Part shown: positions 46,501 to 58,500 of the stretch, one piece after another
Position numbering within the stretch: position 1 is the stretch's first letter
Layout of the letters: each line of letters starts with the position of its first letter
Source of the DNA: Gambelia wislizenii
Taxonomy: Eukaryota; Chordata; Lepidosauria; Squamata; Crotaphytidae
NCBI GenBank assembly: GCA_030847615.1
Contig: JAUMIR010000005.1
Location: 217,604,645 to 217,668,644 of the forward strand
DNA length: 64,000 nt
Direction: 5' to 3'
Notes under the pieces: generated by a model
What the model was told of the DNA's origin: nothing
Databases searched by the model: none
What the model saw: only the letters and a program-made list of their open reading frames with translations
Translations under genes and position numbers: made by a program

Positions 46501-49500
46501 ATAAAAAATAATTGGAGATCAAAATATAAATTAAACATAACCAAACAAATCAAAGTTCACCCACAGCAAAGAACATTTAGATGTGGGATCAATTCTGCAT
46601 CCAAACATTTACATCACCTCTGCCTCCTTGTTTCTCTACATTTTTCACTGCATTTTCTCTCCATGTTTACTTACAAATATGAGCTTGTAAACATTACTGT
46701 TTTGGACTTCAGCTCCCAGAACCCCTCATCAGCATGGCCACTGTGCTTTACGATATAACTTTTGTAATGTGAGGGAACAAACTCATAATTCTGCAGGCTT
46801 GACTCAGTCTGAATATTTTCTCTAGAACTTGCTGATCCAACAGTGCCCCAGATTTTCCATTTCCTAGCCAATCTGTGTCTTTATCTTTTATTTTCTGATG
46901 ATACTTCTGCAGACTGCGGTTGGCCTCTTTGAGAGTGTCATTGAGACCCACCTTCTCTTGTTCACTAACAAGTCATCCCCAATGCACACAGAGAGGATGA
47001 GCAAGTACCGTGAAGCAGCCATACTCTTTCAAGGGAAGGTAAGTCCAAAATGTTCCACAGTAGTAATGCCCATGCACCTAGCCTATATGCATGCATCTTG
47101 TGTGTGTACTGCTTAGGCTCTGTGCACACGAAACTGATGGAAAGCTGGAGGCTTGGCGGTGTATGACCCAGCTCCTTTTCTATGCATTCATTCTGCAGTT
47201 TCATCTTGGGCTTAAAAGGCTATGATTACTGTTGTTGGCTTATACGTCTCAGTGGTTTCCAGTCTGTTTTGGGATAGCTCTCTTTTTCCCTTCCCTTAGT
47301 GGGTACAGAGCTTGGAAAACTTCCTTTTTTGAACTTCCTGGACTCCCCCTACAAATCAGAGAGTTGTGGTTCAATAAAAGTAATTTTTCCAAGTTCTGAG
47401 TGGGTGATATCATATGGTCAAGTCCATACAGCTTCTCCCTAAGATACATCTTCTCCACCCATACTAGCTTTATATAAAGCAATTCTTTTTTTCTCTCTGA
47501 TGGGCTGATTTCTGATTTGGGGCTCCACTGGGAACAAAGTGGCCAAGGAAAGGTTGTAGGGAGGGATGCCATATTTTGCGCACCTTATTCTACCATGGAT
47601 CCAAGCCACAGTAACCACAATTAACTGTAAAATAACTTCAAGTAATTAATTGACATGTTCATTGGCACAATTTTGATATAACACCCATAGTAATTTACAA
47701 CAGAAGAAATGTTGTGTATTTTGTAGCACATTGGAAATCTGTTTCCTTCTGAACACTGACAAGCCTACCTTCATTTCTATTCTATATTTGGAGTATGATT
47801 CAACGGGGGGGGGGAATCTGAAGTGACCAATGGAACTCCTGTTCCATTTGCTTCCTCCTGAGACCTTTGAACATTTTGTATATCTTAACAAAATTCCTCA
47901 GGTGATGGAAACCTCTTCCTTGAATTTATGTGCCATATGTACTGTGCGGGGGCCACTGAGCCAGAATTTCAGGGCTTGCGATGAGGTAGATTTTATTTCT
48001 GTTTCCACTGCTAGGCTAAATACCAGGGGCTCAGAAACCCACAGGTGATCTCATGTAGATTCTCACCCTGATTTTTTAAAATTCCAAAACAAGTTTACAC
48101 AAATGTTGGCTGAAGAGGTTTAAAAAAAAAAAGATGAGAAGTGCAGAATCAAAGCCTTTTGTACATTTGGCCAAGAATGGATCCATCTTTCCCTTCTTCA
48201 AATCCATGGAGATGTTATAGTGATCTGTATTAGGGAGCAGGTCTACATTGTGCCATACCCAGCCCCAACATACCTTCATCCTGGGTACATAGTTTGATTC
48301 TCATGACTAACCTGAGATATTTTTCTGCCTCATCAAGCCTGGATTATCAATGGTGCAGTTGAAGAAAAGGCTCAAAGGTCCTTGGGGACTAGCCTCCCCA
48401 TGCTGCTCCTGGCTCTGCATACATAAACACTCAACCTTCCTGTACTTTGATGCTCTCAAGAGAGAAATGCTACTGGGGAGAAGGGGTGGCTCTGTCCTCC
48501 TCAAGGGTTGCTAGTATTTACCACTCATAGCAGCCTGTTTCCCAGCTGTGGTATGAGTGAAGAAGCAGACAGTGCTTTGCTGTGGTTGCCTCTGGTCTCA
48601 GTCATAACAGCTGGAACACAGGTCTGGGGAATGCCCACAGCCATTCCCTCCTTCAGTCCTGAATAAGGCCGGTCTGGCCCCAGAGAGGACTGCTCTTGGC
48701 CCAGTAGCACCACCAAGCCTGATCCAGTATTATTATTATCTTTATTTCTACCCCACTTTCCCCCCAGTTTGGGACTCAAAGCGGTATACAATAAAAAGGT
48801 ATTGTTAAAATCAGAAAAATATGAACGTTAAAACACAATTAAACAACAAAAAAATTAAAAACAAATAGAATTTTAAAAACACACACACACGCACATATAA
48901 ACACACACATACAGCCATTAGCAGAGACCAGTAAATGCCTGCTGAAACAAGAAAGTTTTTACTTGACTCAGGAAGGAAGACAGGGAAGGTGCCAATCTGA
49001 CTTCTCTGGGCAGGGAGTTCCAGAGCCTGGGGGCAGCCACTGAGAAGGCCCTCTCCTGAGTTCCCACCAGATGTACCTGTGAGGGTGGTAGGACAGAGAG
49101 AAGAGCCTCCCCAGCAGATTGAAGAGCCAGGGCTGGTTCATAAGGGAGAATATGGTCCTTCAAATAACCTGGACTTGAGCTGTGTAGGGATTTAGAGGTC
49201 ATAACCAGCACTTTGAATTGTGCCCGGAAACAGATTGGCAGCCAGTGGAGCTGCTGTAACCAGGGGGTTATATGATCCCTGTAGCAAGCTTCTGTTAGCA
49301 ATCTGGCTGCAGCTCTTTGAACCAGTTGAAGTTTCTGAGGACTCTTCAAAGGCAGCCTCACGCATAGGGCATTACGGTAATCCAACTGGGATGATCCACC
49401 TAAAGTGCAAAGCCAGCCCTCCTGTGGGAGAGGCTCACACATATGCTCAAAGGTAGCCCTGTTTTTGGAACTGCCATACCCTCCAACTGTCCTGATTTGA

Positions 49501-52500
49501 CAGGGACAGCCCCAGTTAATCCTCTATCATCCCACTTTTTGCTTTTAAAATCTCCCCAGTTTCTCTCTCCTACTCCCACTTTACCCTTTGTTCTCACCTT
49601 TCTTCACTGGCTGCAAACTGAGTTCAAAGTGCAAAAGTAGTTTGCACTGGATTGACTCAGCAGGGGGAGAGAAGAGGAGGAGTGGAATCTAGTCCTTCCC
49701 AATAGCCTCAGACAGGGCCGGTTTAACCTGTCTGCCAAATCAGCATTGGCAGGGGGCCCCGAGGTCAAGAGAGGGCCCCGTGTTGGCCTCCTTAATATGA
49801 AAATAATGGGATTTCTGGTTTAAAATACCATAGAGTTGCCTTGGAAGGCCTAGAAAAGGGCTAGGGAAGACACATTTTCTAGGAAGACTCTATGGTAGGT
49901 GTGCTGTTTTGTGTCCCATGGATAATGAATCCAGGGATACGGGGGTCCTACTATAATCTGAACATCCTGTATGGTGAATAGGTTAGGTTACATTGATCTG
50001 AGATAAACATATGGGGGCCCCAAAGTAAAGCATTGCAGGGGGCCCCAAAATTCCTTAAACCGGTCCTGGCCTCAGACAAAAACAAACTGCTACAGTCTCT
50101 CCTAGCTTGTGTGTTCTTCCTCATTCATAACTTCACCATCTTGACCACACTCTAATGTTGCTTGGACCCATGTGTCTTGGTTTTCATCTGTTAAATGTTG
50201 GAGAGTATGAACTGCTCCAGGGTCCAAGCCACCTTAATCCAGACTTGTGCCTTAGGCAAAGGACAAGGTGGCTCCCCTTCCCACCATTCCATGTAGAGAA
50301 GCAAACTGAATTGGCAGCTTCTTACTTCAGTGTTGGCAATAGGAGTATGTCTTCAGGCCCCCTCATGGCAGTAGGCTAGTTTAGGGGGTAGCCTGTCTGT
50401 CCTCCTATGAAGGGAATGACTAGGCAACCGAGGAAGAGTGGTTGTGGGTTGCCACTGTTGCCCTCCCGTATCTGCTGCCTGAGGCAGTTGCCTCACTTTG
50501 CCTAATGATAGGGCTGGTGTGCCTGTCACTCATTCCCCTCTGCTCTTTCAGGTTTGCTGTTCTGCAACTAGAGGCAAATTCATCCTGTCTTCCTCCTATT
50601 ATTTTGTTTCTAATCTCTCATGTATCACATCAAGCAAACATCCTTTTTCATTTAGGTTAAATAGATATAAATATGAAGCTAATAAATTACATTGATGGAA
50701 CAAATAATCAGATAGCTTTGCCTTCAAATAAATAACCCAATTTTCCTGCTGTCTGGGGAGGGCATGCTTACGAGGAGTCTTGCTCCTCCCATACACTTCT
50801 GAAGCGAGGCATAACATCAACCAATCGTTTCCTGCACTTTGAGTGGGAGAGCTAGCCCTTTCACCTAGTTCCATCCTGCCTTGCAACACAGCAGGGAGAA
50901 CTCTCTCTAGAACAAGCTTTGGTGTGTTTATTTAATTTGAAGGACTTTCCCATTTTGCTGAGGAAGGTGAAAAAAATAATTGAACTTGGCCTCTGTGGCC
51001 CAGGCTTTGAGTGATGCAACAGAAAGGGTGCCAGAAATCAGATCTAAATCTAAGCAAGATGTTCTTGCCCTCTTTCCTAAGATTATGGAGTATCATGATG
51101 GAGTGACTGCAATTCCATCATGGAGTCAGATCATATCTGCAAGAACTACATTTTCCATCATCTGTAAATTTCCATTCCCTGCCTATCAGACAAAAGGTAA
51201 TACAGGGACTCTGAGAGGAGGGGGTGGACCTTCATTTGCTAAGCATTATATCACATCACCTAACTGAAGAGACAATCAGATTGGGCAATGCAGAGCCAAC
51301 CAGATTTGGCTAATGGAGTTTTAAGAAGCTGCAGCCTTTGTTTGGAAACACATGATGTTGAGGAAGGTCTGCGGAGCAGACCGGACACATGGCTTAAGAG
51401 TCACCAGAGAGGCACATGATACCATGAGGCCTGAAGGGCAGGCCTATTTGAATTGCTCTGAAATTCCATCATCAGAGACTCAAACTAGCAGGCCAGCTTT
51501 TGAAAAACTGGCCCAGCCTATCCCAATGGGACACATCTTGATTCCAATGAACTTCCTAAAATGTGAGTGACATTTTTGTAGAGTTAACTTATTCAAAAAT
51601 GCCTTTATTCACTACCACATGGGGTTATAGAAGAGTTGAAATTTCCTCTTATTGATGTTCCTGCAGCTGGCTTGGTTGCAGGGTCTCTTTTTCCTAGGGA
51701 TGGAGATGACACCTCTGAAAATGCTGAGGATAAAAAATTAGAAGCCTTTTTGCACAGGTCGCACGAGGCTTCCACTCTTGCTATTCAAGCTGCTTCAGTT
51801 ACTTCTTTATTTGTGAGAGCCACTATTAGATGGGCAAAAGACTTGCGTCCTCAGATCCTTAGTGATGAGACCAGGATTAGAAAAGGTGTTAATAAGTTGG
51901 CCAAAGTGTCTGTTTTCATGGCAGATGCCAGTCTTGATTTTGTACAATTTGCCTCCAGAGTCATGGTGGCTAGGGTTGCAGCCAGATGACAACTTTGTTT
52001 AAAAAATGGAATGCAGATACTAAATCTAAGGCCAATTTGGAAACCTGTTCCTTTAAGGGTTCTAAACTATTTGGTGATATTCTGGTTAAAATATTGGTTC
52101 AGACTAAAGATAAGAAAAAAAGCTTTGCTCTTGATGGCTAAGAAGGAGGAAAAGAGATTCTTTAGATCCAGGTCTCAGTCTGTTCATTCCTATAGACCAC
52201 AGCTCAGACAGCAAGATTTCAGGCCTTTCAGGTCAAACTGGAATTCTCCTAGACCACAATCTAGACAGCAACAGTCCTTGGGGTTTAACAGAGGACCTTC
52301 TCCTCCCACTAATAAGCAGAATAGAAGACCCCAGCAGTCCCAATGACATGAAGTTGCTCCTAGTGGGGGCACATCTCCTACACTGCCCATTGCTGGGAGC
52401 AGACCTGCATTGATACCTGCGTCTGCAGGAGAAGTAAGGGAAGGCTATGCCATAGACTTCCCTGGAAACCTCTGGATTACTTTGTCCCACCCACATGCTC

Positions 52501-55500
52501 AACTGTATCAAAAGTCACCAGTATATGTTCAGGCTACAGCTTGCCTAATCCAGATGAAAGCTGTAGAGCCAGTACCACATCATCAGAGATTTTCAGGTTC
52601 GACTCAGTTCTGTTTCTGGTTTCCAAAAGAAACAAGGAATGGCACACTATATTGAATCCTGAAAGGGTCAACAAATTTGTCATGAAAAGAAAGTTCCACA
52701 TAGAAACTTTGCACTCAGTATTGGAGAGTGTGCAAGAAGGAGATTATCTAACATCTCTCAACTGCCATGAGGCATTCTTGCACATTCCGGTTCACCCTGC
52801 CTATAGGAAGTACCTCAGGTTTGCCTACCTGGATGATCATTATCAATGCAGAGCACTCCCCTTTGGACTGTTGGCATCCGCCTGGGTGTTCATAAAAGTG
52901 TTGGATGCATTGGTGGTTCATCTGAGGGACCATAATGTACATGTCTACCCATATTTGGATGACCTACTGGTCTGTTCACCATATCTGGAAAAAGGAAGGG
53001 TGGATGTACGGGCCACCATGGATTGTCTTGAGTTTCACGGGTTTGTGATCAACAGGGAAAGAGTCACCTGGATCTGATTCAGAGGATCCAGCACCAGGGT
53101 GCCATTTTAGATATGATTCAACAGAAGACAAGAGGGAGAAGTTACAAGCCCAGATCAGAGAGGTATTAGGTCAGTCCTCCACAGAACTGAAGCTGTTAGC
53201 CAAGTTGCTGGGTATGATGTTAGCCTGCATAGGTTCAGTCCCTTGGGCCAGGTTTCATCTGAGGGTGTTACAGTAATTTCTTTTACCATTTGAGAAAAAA
53301 ATAGCTGAGAGATGTTGTTTGAGGCTTCCCCCAAATGTCAAATAACTTCTGGACTGGTGGCTGTCTGGAGCTCTCCAAGTGGGCATATTCATTTGCAAGC
53401 CAAGGAAGGTGATTGTTACCACTGATGCCAGTCTAAGGGGGTAGAAACTCACTGCAGTGGTCAGATGGACCAGGGTCAATGGTCTCCTGAGGAGAAAATA
53501 CACAGCATCAGTTGGTTGGAACTTAATGTAGTGTGTATTGCACTTGTCAGCCTATGGGTGGAGATTTGGGGTAGATATGTTCTGATCCAAACAAACAAAT
53601 TGTTTTTAAAAGTTCACATAAACAGATAGGAGGGACATAATCTTGGTTCCTGATGAGGGAAGCAAAGCTCCTGTTACAGTGGGGAAAATCTCATCTCCAC
53701 TTTCTGAGAGGAGAGTACCTGAAGGGGCAACTGGACTGTCAAGCTTATTGGTCAAGCAGGGAGAGTCTGGACCAAGAGGTGCAGGCTCTGAACTCACTGT
53801 TCTTTTTATAGCGTGGTTCAAAGGTTTGGTGAACCTCTTTGCTTCACAGGAAACCACAAGCTTCCTCAGTACATGTTGAGATTTTGGATGAGGGGAGCCT
53901 TAGCTTTTGATGCTCTAATGATAAGTTGGCCAAAAATGTTGTGTTACACCTTTCCTCTGGTTGCTTTGTTGGCCAGGGTGTTAAGGAAAATAAAACTGGA
54001 AAAGGCAGAGGTAGTGATAGTGCCTTGGTGGCCTTGCAGACCATGCAGGCGCAAGAGAATTGGGCACTTCCTGTTTGGCCAGACCTGCTAAATCAAAGAG
54101 GTCTTCTTCATCCAGATCAAGGTTGGTTATGGTTACATGCCTGGAGGTTGAGTGGGAAAGATCAGTGGCTGAAGGATATCAGGATGATATGATTCAGAAC
54201 AATCTCTTGGCTAGGAGATCTTTTTTAAAACTACTGTATTTTGTAGATGATGCAGACATAAGAGGGTGTGTCCTCAGTCTGTATCAGTGAGATCTATCCT
54301 GGCTTTCCTGCAGGCAGGCCTTGATAAAAGTTGGAGTGTGTGAACACTGCAAAGACACATGTGTCAGCCTTGGGATCCATTTTTGAAGGTGAAGCGGGGG
54401 AAACCATTATTGTCTTTGTGCAGTTTTCAAAAGGGGATTACCCTGATTTGTGTGGTGATGCTCCATTGTTTCCCAGTTTGGGATTTGCTTTGTTTTGGTC
54501 TCCCATTGAACAGCTGGGATTGGTGGTTTTTAAGTTTCTTACACTGAAGATTCTCTTTTTAGTTGCTATTACACCAGCAACTGCAGTGTGTTGAAGTTGA
54601 GAGCACTGTCGGTGCAAAAGGAGTTGTGTGTGTTTCATAAGGATTCAGTAGTTTTTCGTTTAGATCCTTCTTTTATTACTAAGGTGAATTTAACCTTTCA
54701 TTAGTCTTGGGAGATGGTATTGCCAGCCTTTTGTCCCAATCCTAAGGCAGGAAAGGAAGAGGATTGGCATAAGTTGGATGGGCATAGGATACTATATATT
54801 TTGTTTTGACAGAACAGCTGAGTTTCAGAGGTCTGACTTTCTATTTTCTTTCAGGAAACTACAAGGGGACGAATGTTGTCTGCTATGTTGTCTAGATGGT
54901 TTTGTATTGACCTGGCATATTCTCATAGCTCAGTGGCTGTCCTGTAGGGATTATAGCACATTCTCCATGTAGTGCAGCCATGTCTGCTGTGTTTAGCACG
55001 GCAGCCCCATTGGTGGACATATGTAAGGCAGCAACCTTACATATCTTCATTGTCCTTTATACAACATTATAGGATTGACAAATTTACCTCAGTGGATAGG
55101 GCTTTCGGTAGATGGGTCTTGCAGAAGATGGTGTCTCAGTAAGGGTGTGGTTGATGTTTTCCCTGCCTGAGAGTTGGAAGGACTGCTTGGTCAGGCCTCT
55201 TCATAAGGCTGCCCTCCGTACACTGCAGAAAAACAGAACATTGGTACTTACTGTGAAGGTTCCTTTTCTGCAGTTGTGAGGAGGGAATCCTTCCCGCCCT
55301 TGTTGGTGGGTGATTGCTTGGTTAAAGGAAGTCTATGTCAGTTCTGTTCACTGGTTGTAATTTGTTGGTTGGTTTGTCAGTTTTTGTGCTTCTTTGGGTT
55401 GGAGACTGATTGGTGCTTGTTGTTCCTTCACTGTGGGGAAGGGGCTAGCTCTCCCACTTAGGGTGGAGGAAATGATTAATTGATGTTAAGCCCTGCCTCA

Positions 55501-58500
55501 GAAGTACATGAGAGGAGCAAGACCCATTGTAAGGATTCCCTCCCCACAACTACAGAAAAGGAACCTTCATGGCAAGGAGCAATGTTTTGTTTTGGTTTGG
55601 TTAGATATGGGAAAGGAATTAAAAGTTTAAAATACAGTTGTCCCTCCATATTCATGGATTTGATATCCACGGATTTAAGTATTCACAGCTTGAAAATATT
55701 CTTAAAAAAAAAATCCAAAAAACAAACCTTGATTTTGCCATCTTATATAAGGGACACCATTTTGCTGTGCCATTGCATATAATGGGACTTGAGTATTCAC
55801 AGATGTTGGTATCCATGGGGGGGTCCTGGAACCAAACCCCAGTGAATATGAAGGGACAACTGTAATTCAATACTATGCAAGTTTATATGAGAGAAAGTTC
55901 CATTGGGCTCCATGGCACTTACTTTGGATCATGAATTCATAGGATATACTGCTTTGGAAACCTTTTCTTTAACAAGATCAAAATCTGCATTATAAGTGCA
56001 AAATTATAGACATGTTATTGGAATAGTTTGCAATAAAGTATTTTAAGAAGAGAATATGCATTTAAGAATAGAATACTGTATACAGTTGTTTTAATCTTAT
56101 GTTTATGTGTTTTATCCTAAGTGTTAAATGGTTTTATGTGTTTAGTTATATATTGTATTTTATTTTATATTGTACCCCGCCTTGGGGATAAGCGGGTAAG
56201 AATTCTTATTATTCTTATTGACACAGGAGGAATGATACCTGGCATGATGTTTTTTTAAAACCATTTAAAGATTTTTTAATAACTTTTTATATCAAGTAAG
56301 TTTTTAGCTGTATTTTCTTTCAATTTGTTGTAAGCTGTCTTAGGTCGTGTACCTAGCAAAAAATGGGATATAAATATAATATTAGCAGGAGATCATGACT
56401 CATCTGAACATTTTTTCCATGGTTAATTAGGGGCTTTCCAGTTGTGGAATTCTCTTTCCACCTTCTGATGGGCTAAGACTTTTGTGTAAAATTTCAAGAG
56501 CTTGGGGCCTTTGGGTAGGTCACTACTTAGTCCAGTGGCTATTTTGGATGGGGGATTTCTCAGAGCTGTAGTCCATGCCATCAAAGATTATCATCACTTT
56601 TTCTATTGGAGTGGACTTCCTTTGATTTATTATCATTATCTAACTGCATACTAATGTTTATTTGCCAGTGGGATCCTTCTGAAATATTTTTGCATCTTTG
56701 CTACTATCTTCTTGCAGGTACTTTTTATCTTGGTGGACATTCTTGCAAAGGGCAATGACCGGGTTATGTCTTATTTCCACTTGAAGAAGTCCCAGCTGCC
56801 TGCACTGGCTGCGTACCATACTCCAGATGAGGAGCAGGATGTGCTGCCCCTGGATGAAGTCTCAGTGGAGATTGTAAAGGATTTCTGTAATGGCTTCTTA
56901 CAGAAACTGCAAGCGGTGAGCATTTGGGGTCAGTTCTTAAATGATTCCTTCGCTGGCCAGTTACAGCTTTCTACTCCATTATTATCACCTACTCTTTGCA
57001 AATATGCCTGCTCTTCTACATTTGTCTGGAGTACAGTTCCACCATTGACAAAGGTGCAGTGGTTCAGACAAGGCTTGAAAAAATTACTTTTGGCCACACT
57101 GCCACTGAAATGCAGCCCTCAAGAAGTTCCTTGAATTTGGCTCTCAAACTGGAAAAGGTTATCTACCCTGAACCTACATCTTCTCTTACATCTGTTGTGT
57201 TTAGAGGCCTGAGTTCTCAGAATTGAGACTGTAGGTTTTTCAGATATAGGTCGATCCCTGTATCTGTGGGGGGTATGTTCTAGCACCTCCTGTTGATACT
57301 TGAAACCAAGGATAATAGGAACCCTATTGTTTTCAACTAGAGGTTGACCATAGAATCACATTGGAGGGCGTAGAGAGAGCATATTTCTTAGGATGTGGAT
57401 AAGTGAAATCATGGATGCCAGATCTGTGGCTATGTGGGTCAAACTGTATTTAAAATATGCAGGCTTTGTTATTCTGTAGTTCCTTCCCTGTCCAAGGCCA
57501 TAGGCCAAGTGTTCAAGCCTTCTCAGATACACAATAGAAAAACTGGAGTGGACTAGCCATATTGTATCTAGTCCATAATATTCTAACAAACCTTGCTGGA
57601 TCATGTAATGGAGTTGCTGCAAACATTACAAGTTCCAGCTCAGAACCACAGTGCATGTCTTTTTGGGATGGTTGCAATATTTATCTATATTCAGTCATGA
57701 GGAGGGGGCATTCCCATGTGAAAATGTTCTCTGTATAGTTAATATCTCACCAAAATTTTATTGCTTATTCTGAGAAGCTGGGCAGTCTTAAATGATTTAC
57801 AAATCTGTCTTGAAATCAACCTCCCGAAGATGAAATCCTCAATTGGATTAAATTATGCTAATTGTAGAAATATGAATGATTATATTTAATGTCTGTTTTC
57901 TTCTCTGGCTACATAGTTTGTTTTCACAACCTTTGGAAATGTTTGGTTCCATTCTTTTATTTTTATTTTGCCAGAGATTGGTGAAGGAGGTTTGAGACTC
58001 ATGGAAAACTGGGGAGTTGTGGTGGAATATGTGCGTAGGAGTTGGGGCACAGGGACTCTCCAGACCATGGGAAAGGTTTGGGAGCTGGCATAAGCAAACT
58101 GGCTCATTTCCTTGACAGAAGCAGCCTTAGAATGATGGGGCCGGCTGCTTTTATGTACAACAAAATGATCTACCTTTGCACTGTAAACCATATTAGGAAG
58201 GCATACTCTCCAGCATTTCATAGATGAAAACTAGGGCATGTGTGCCCAAGCAAAACCAGAGTGTGGTCAAGATGGCAAAAGTTATAATTGATGGCAAAAG
58301 TTATGTCAATATGGCAAAGGTTACAACACACAAGCTAAGAGAAGCTATAGCAGTTTGCTTTTGTCTGAGTTTATGGGCAAGGACAAGATTCTGCCCCCTC
58401 TGCCCCTCTCCCCGCTTTTGAGTTAATTGTATGCAAACTACTTTTGCATTTTGAATTCAGTTTGTAACAATTGAAGTAAGCTGAAGACAGAGGGGGAATG

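Larger units (their letters stand above)
50734..55576 (+). mobile_element. DIRS-type tyrosine-recombinase retrotransposon, near full length, decayed
   Basis: About 4.84 kb in ERP27 intron 5, same strand as the gene. The inverted terminal repeats are 50734-50863 (GGAGGGCATGCTTACG, GTCTTGCTCCTCCCA, GTGGGAGAGCTAGC) and 55432-55576 in inverted form. An internal complementary region at about 55250-55300 is the inverse of 55531-55576. In order it carries gag, RT, RNase H, a spacer domain and a tyrosine recombinase, all with frame damage. No target duplication is seen, as expected for this order. Confidence 0.85.

Noticed and set aside
52190..52511. Minus-strand frames opposite the DIRS gag
   Set aside because: Shadows of the Arg/Gln-rich gag C-terminus on the plus strand.
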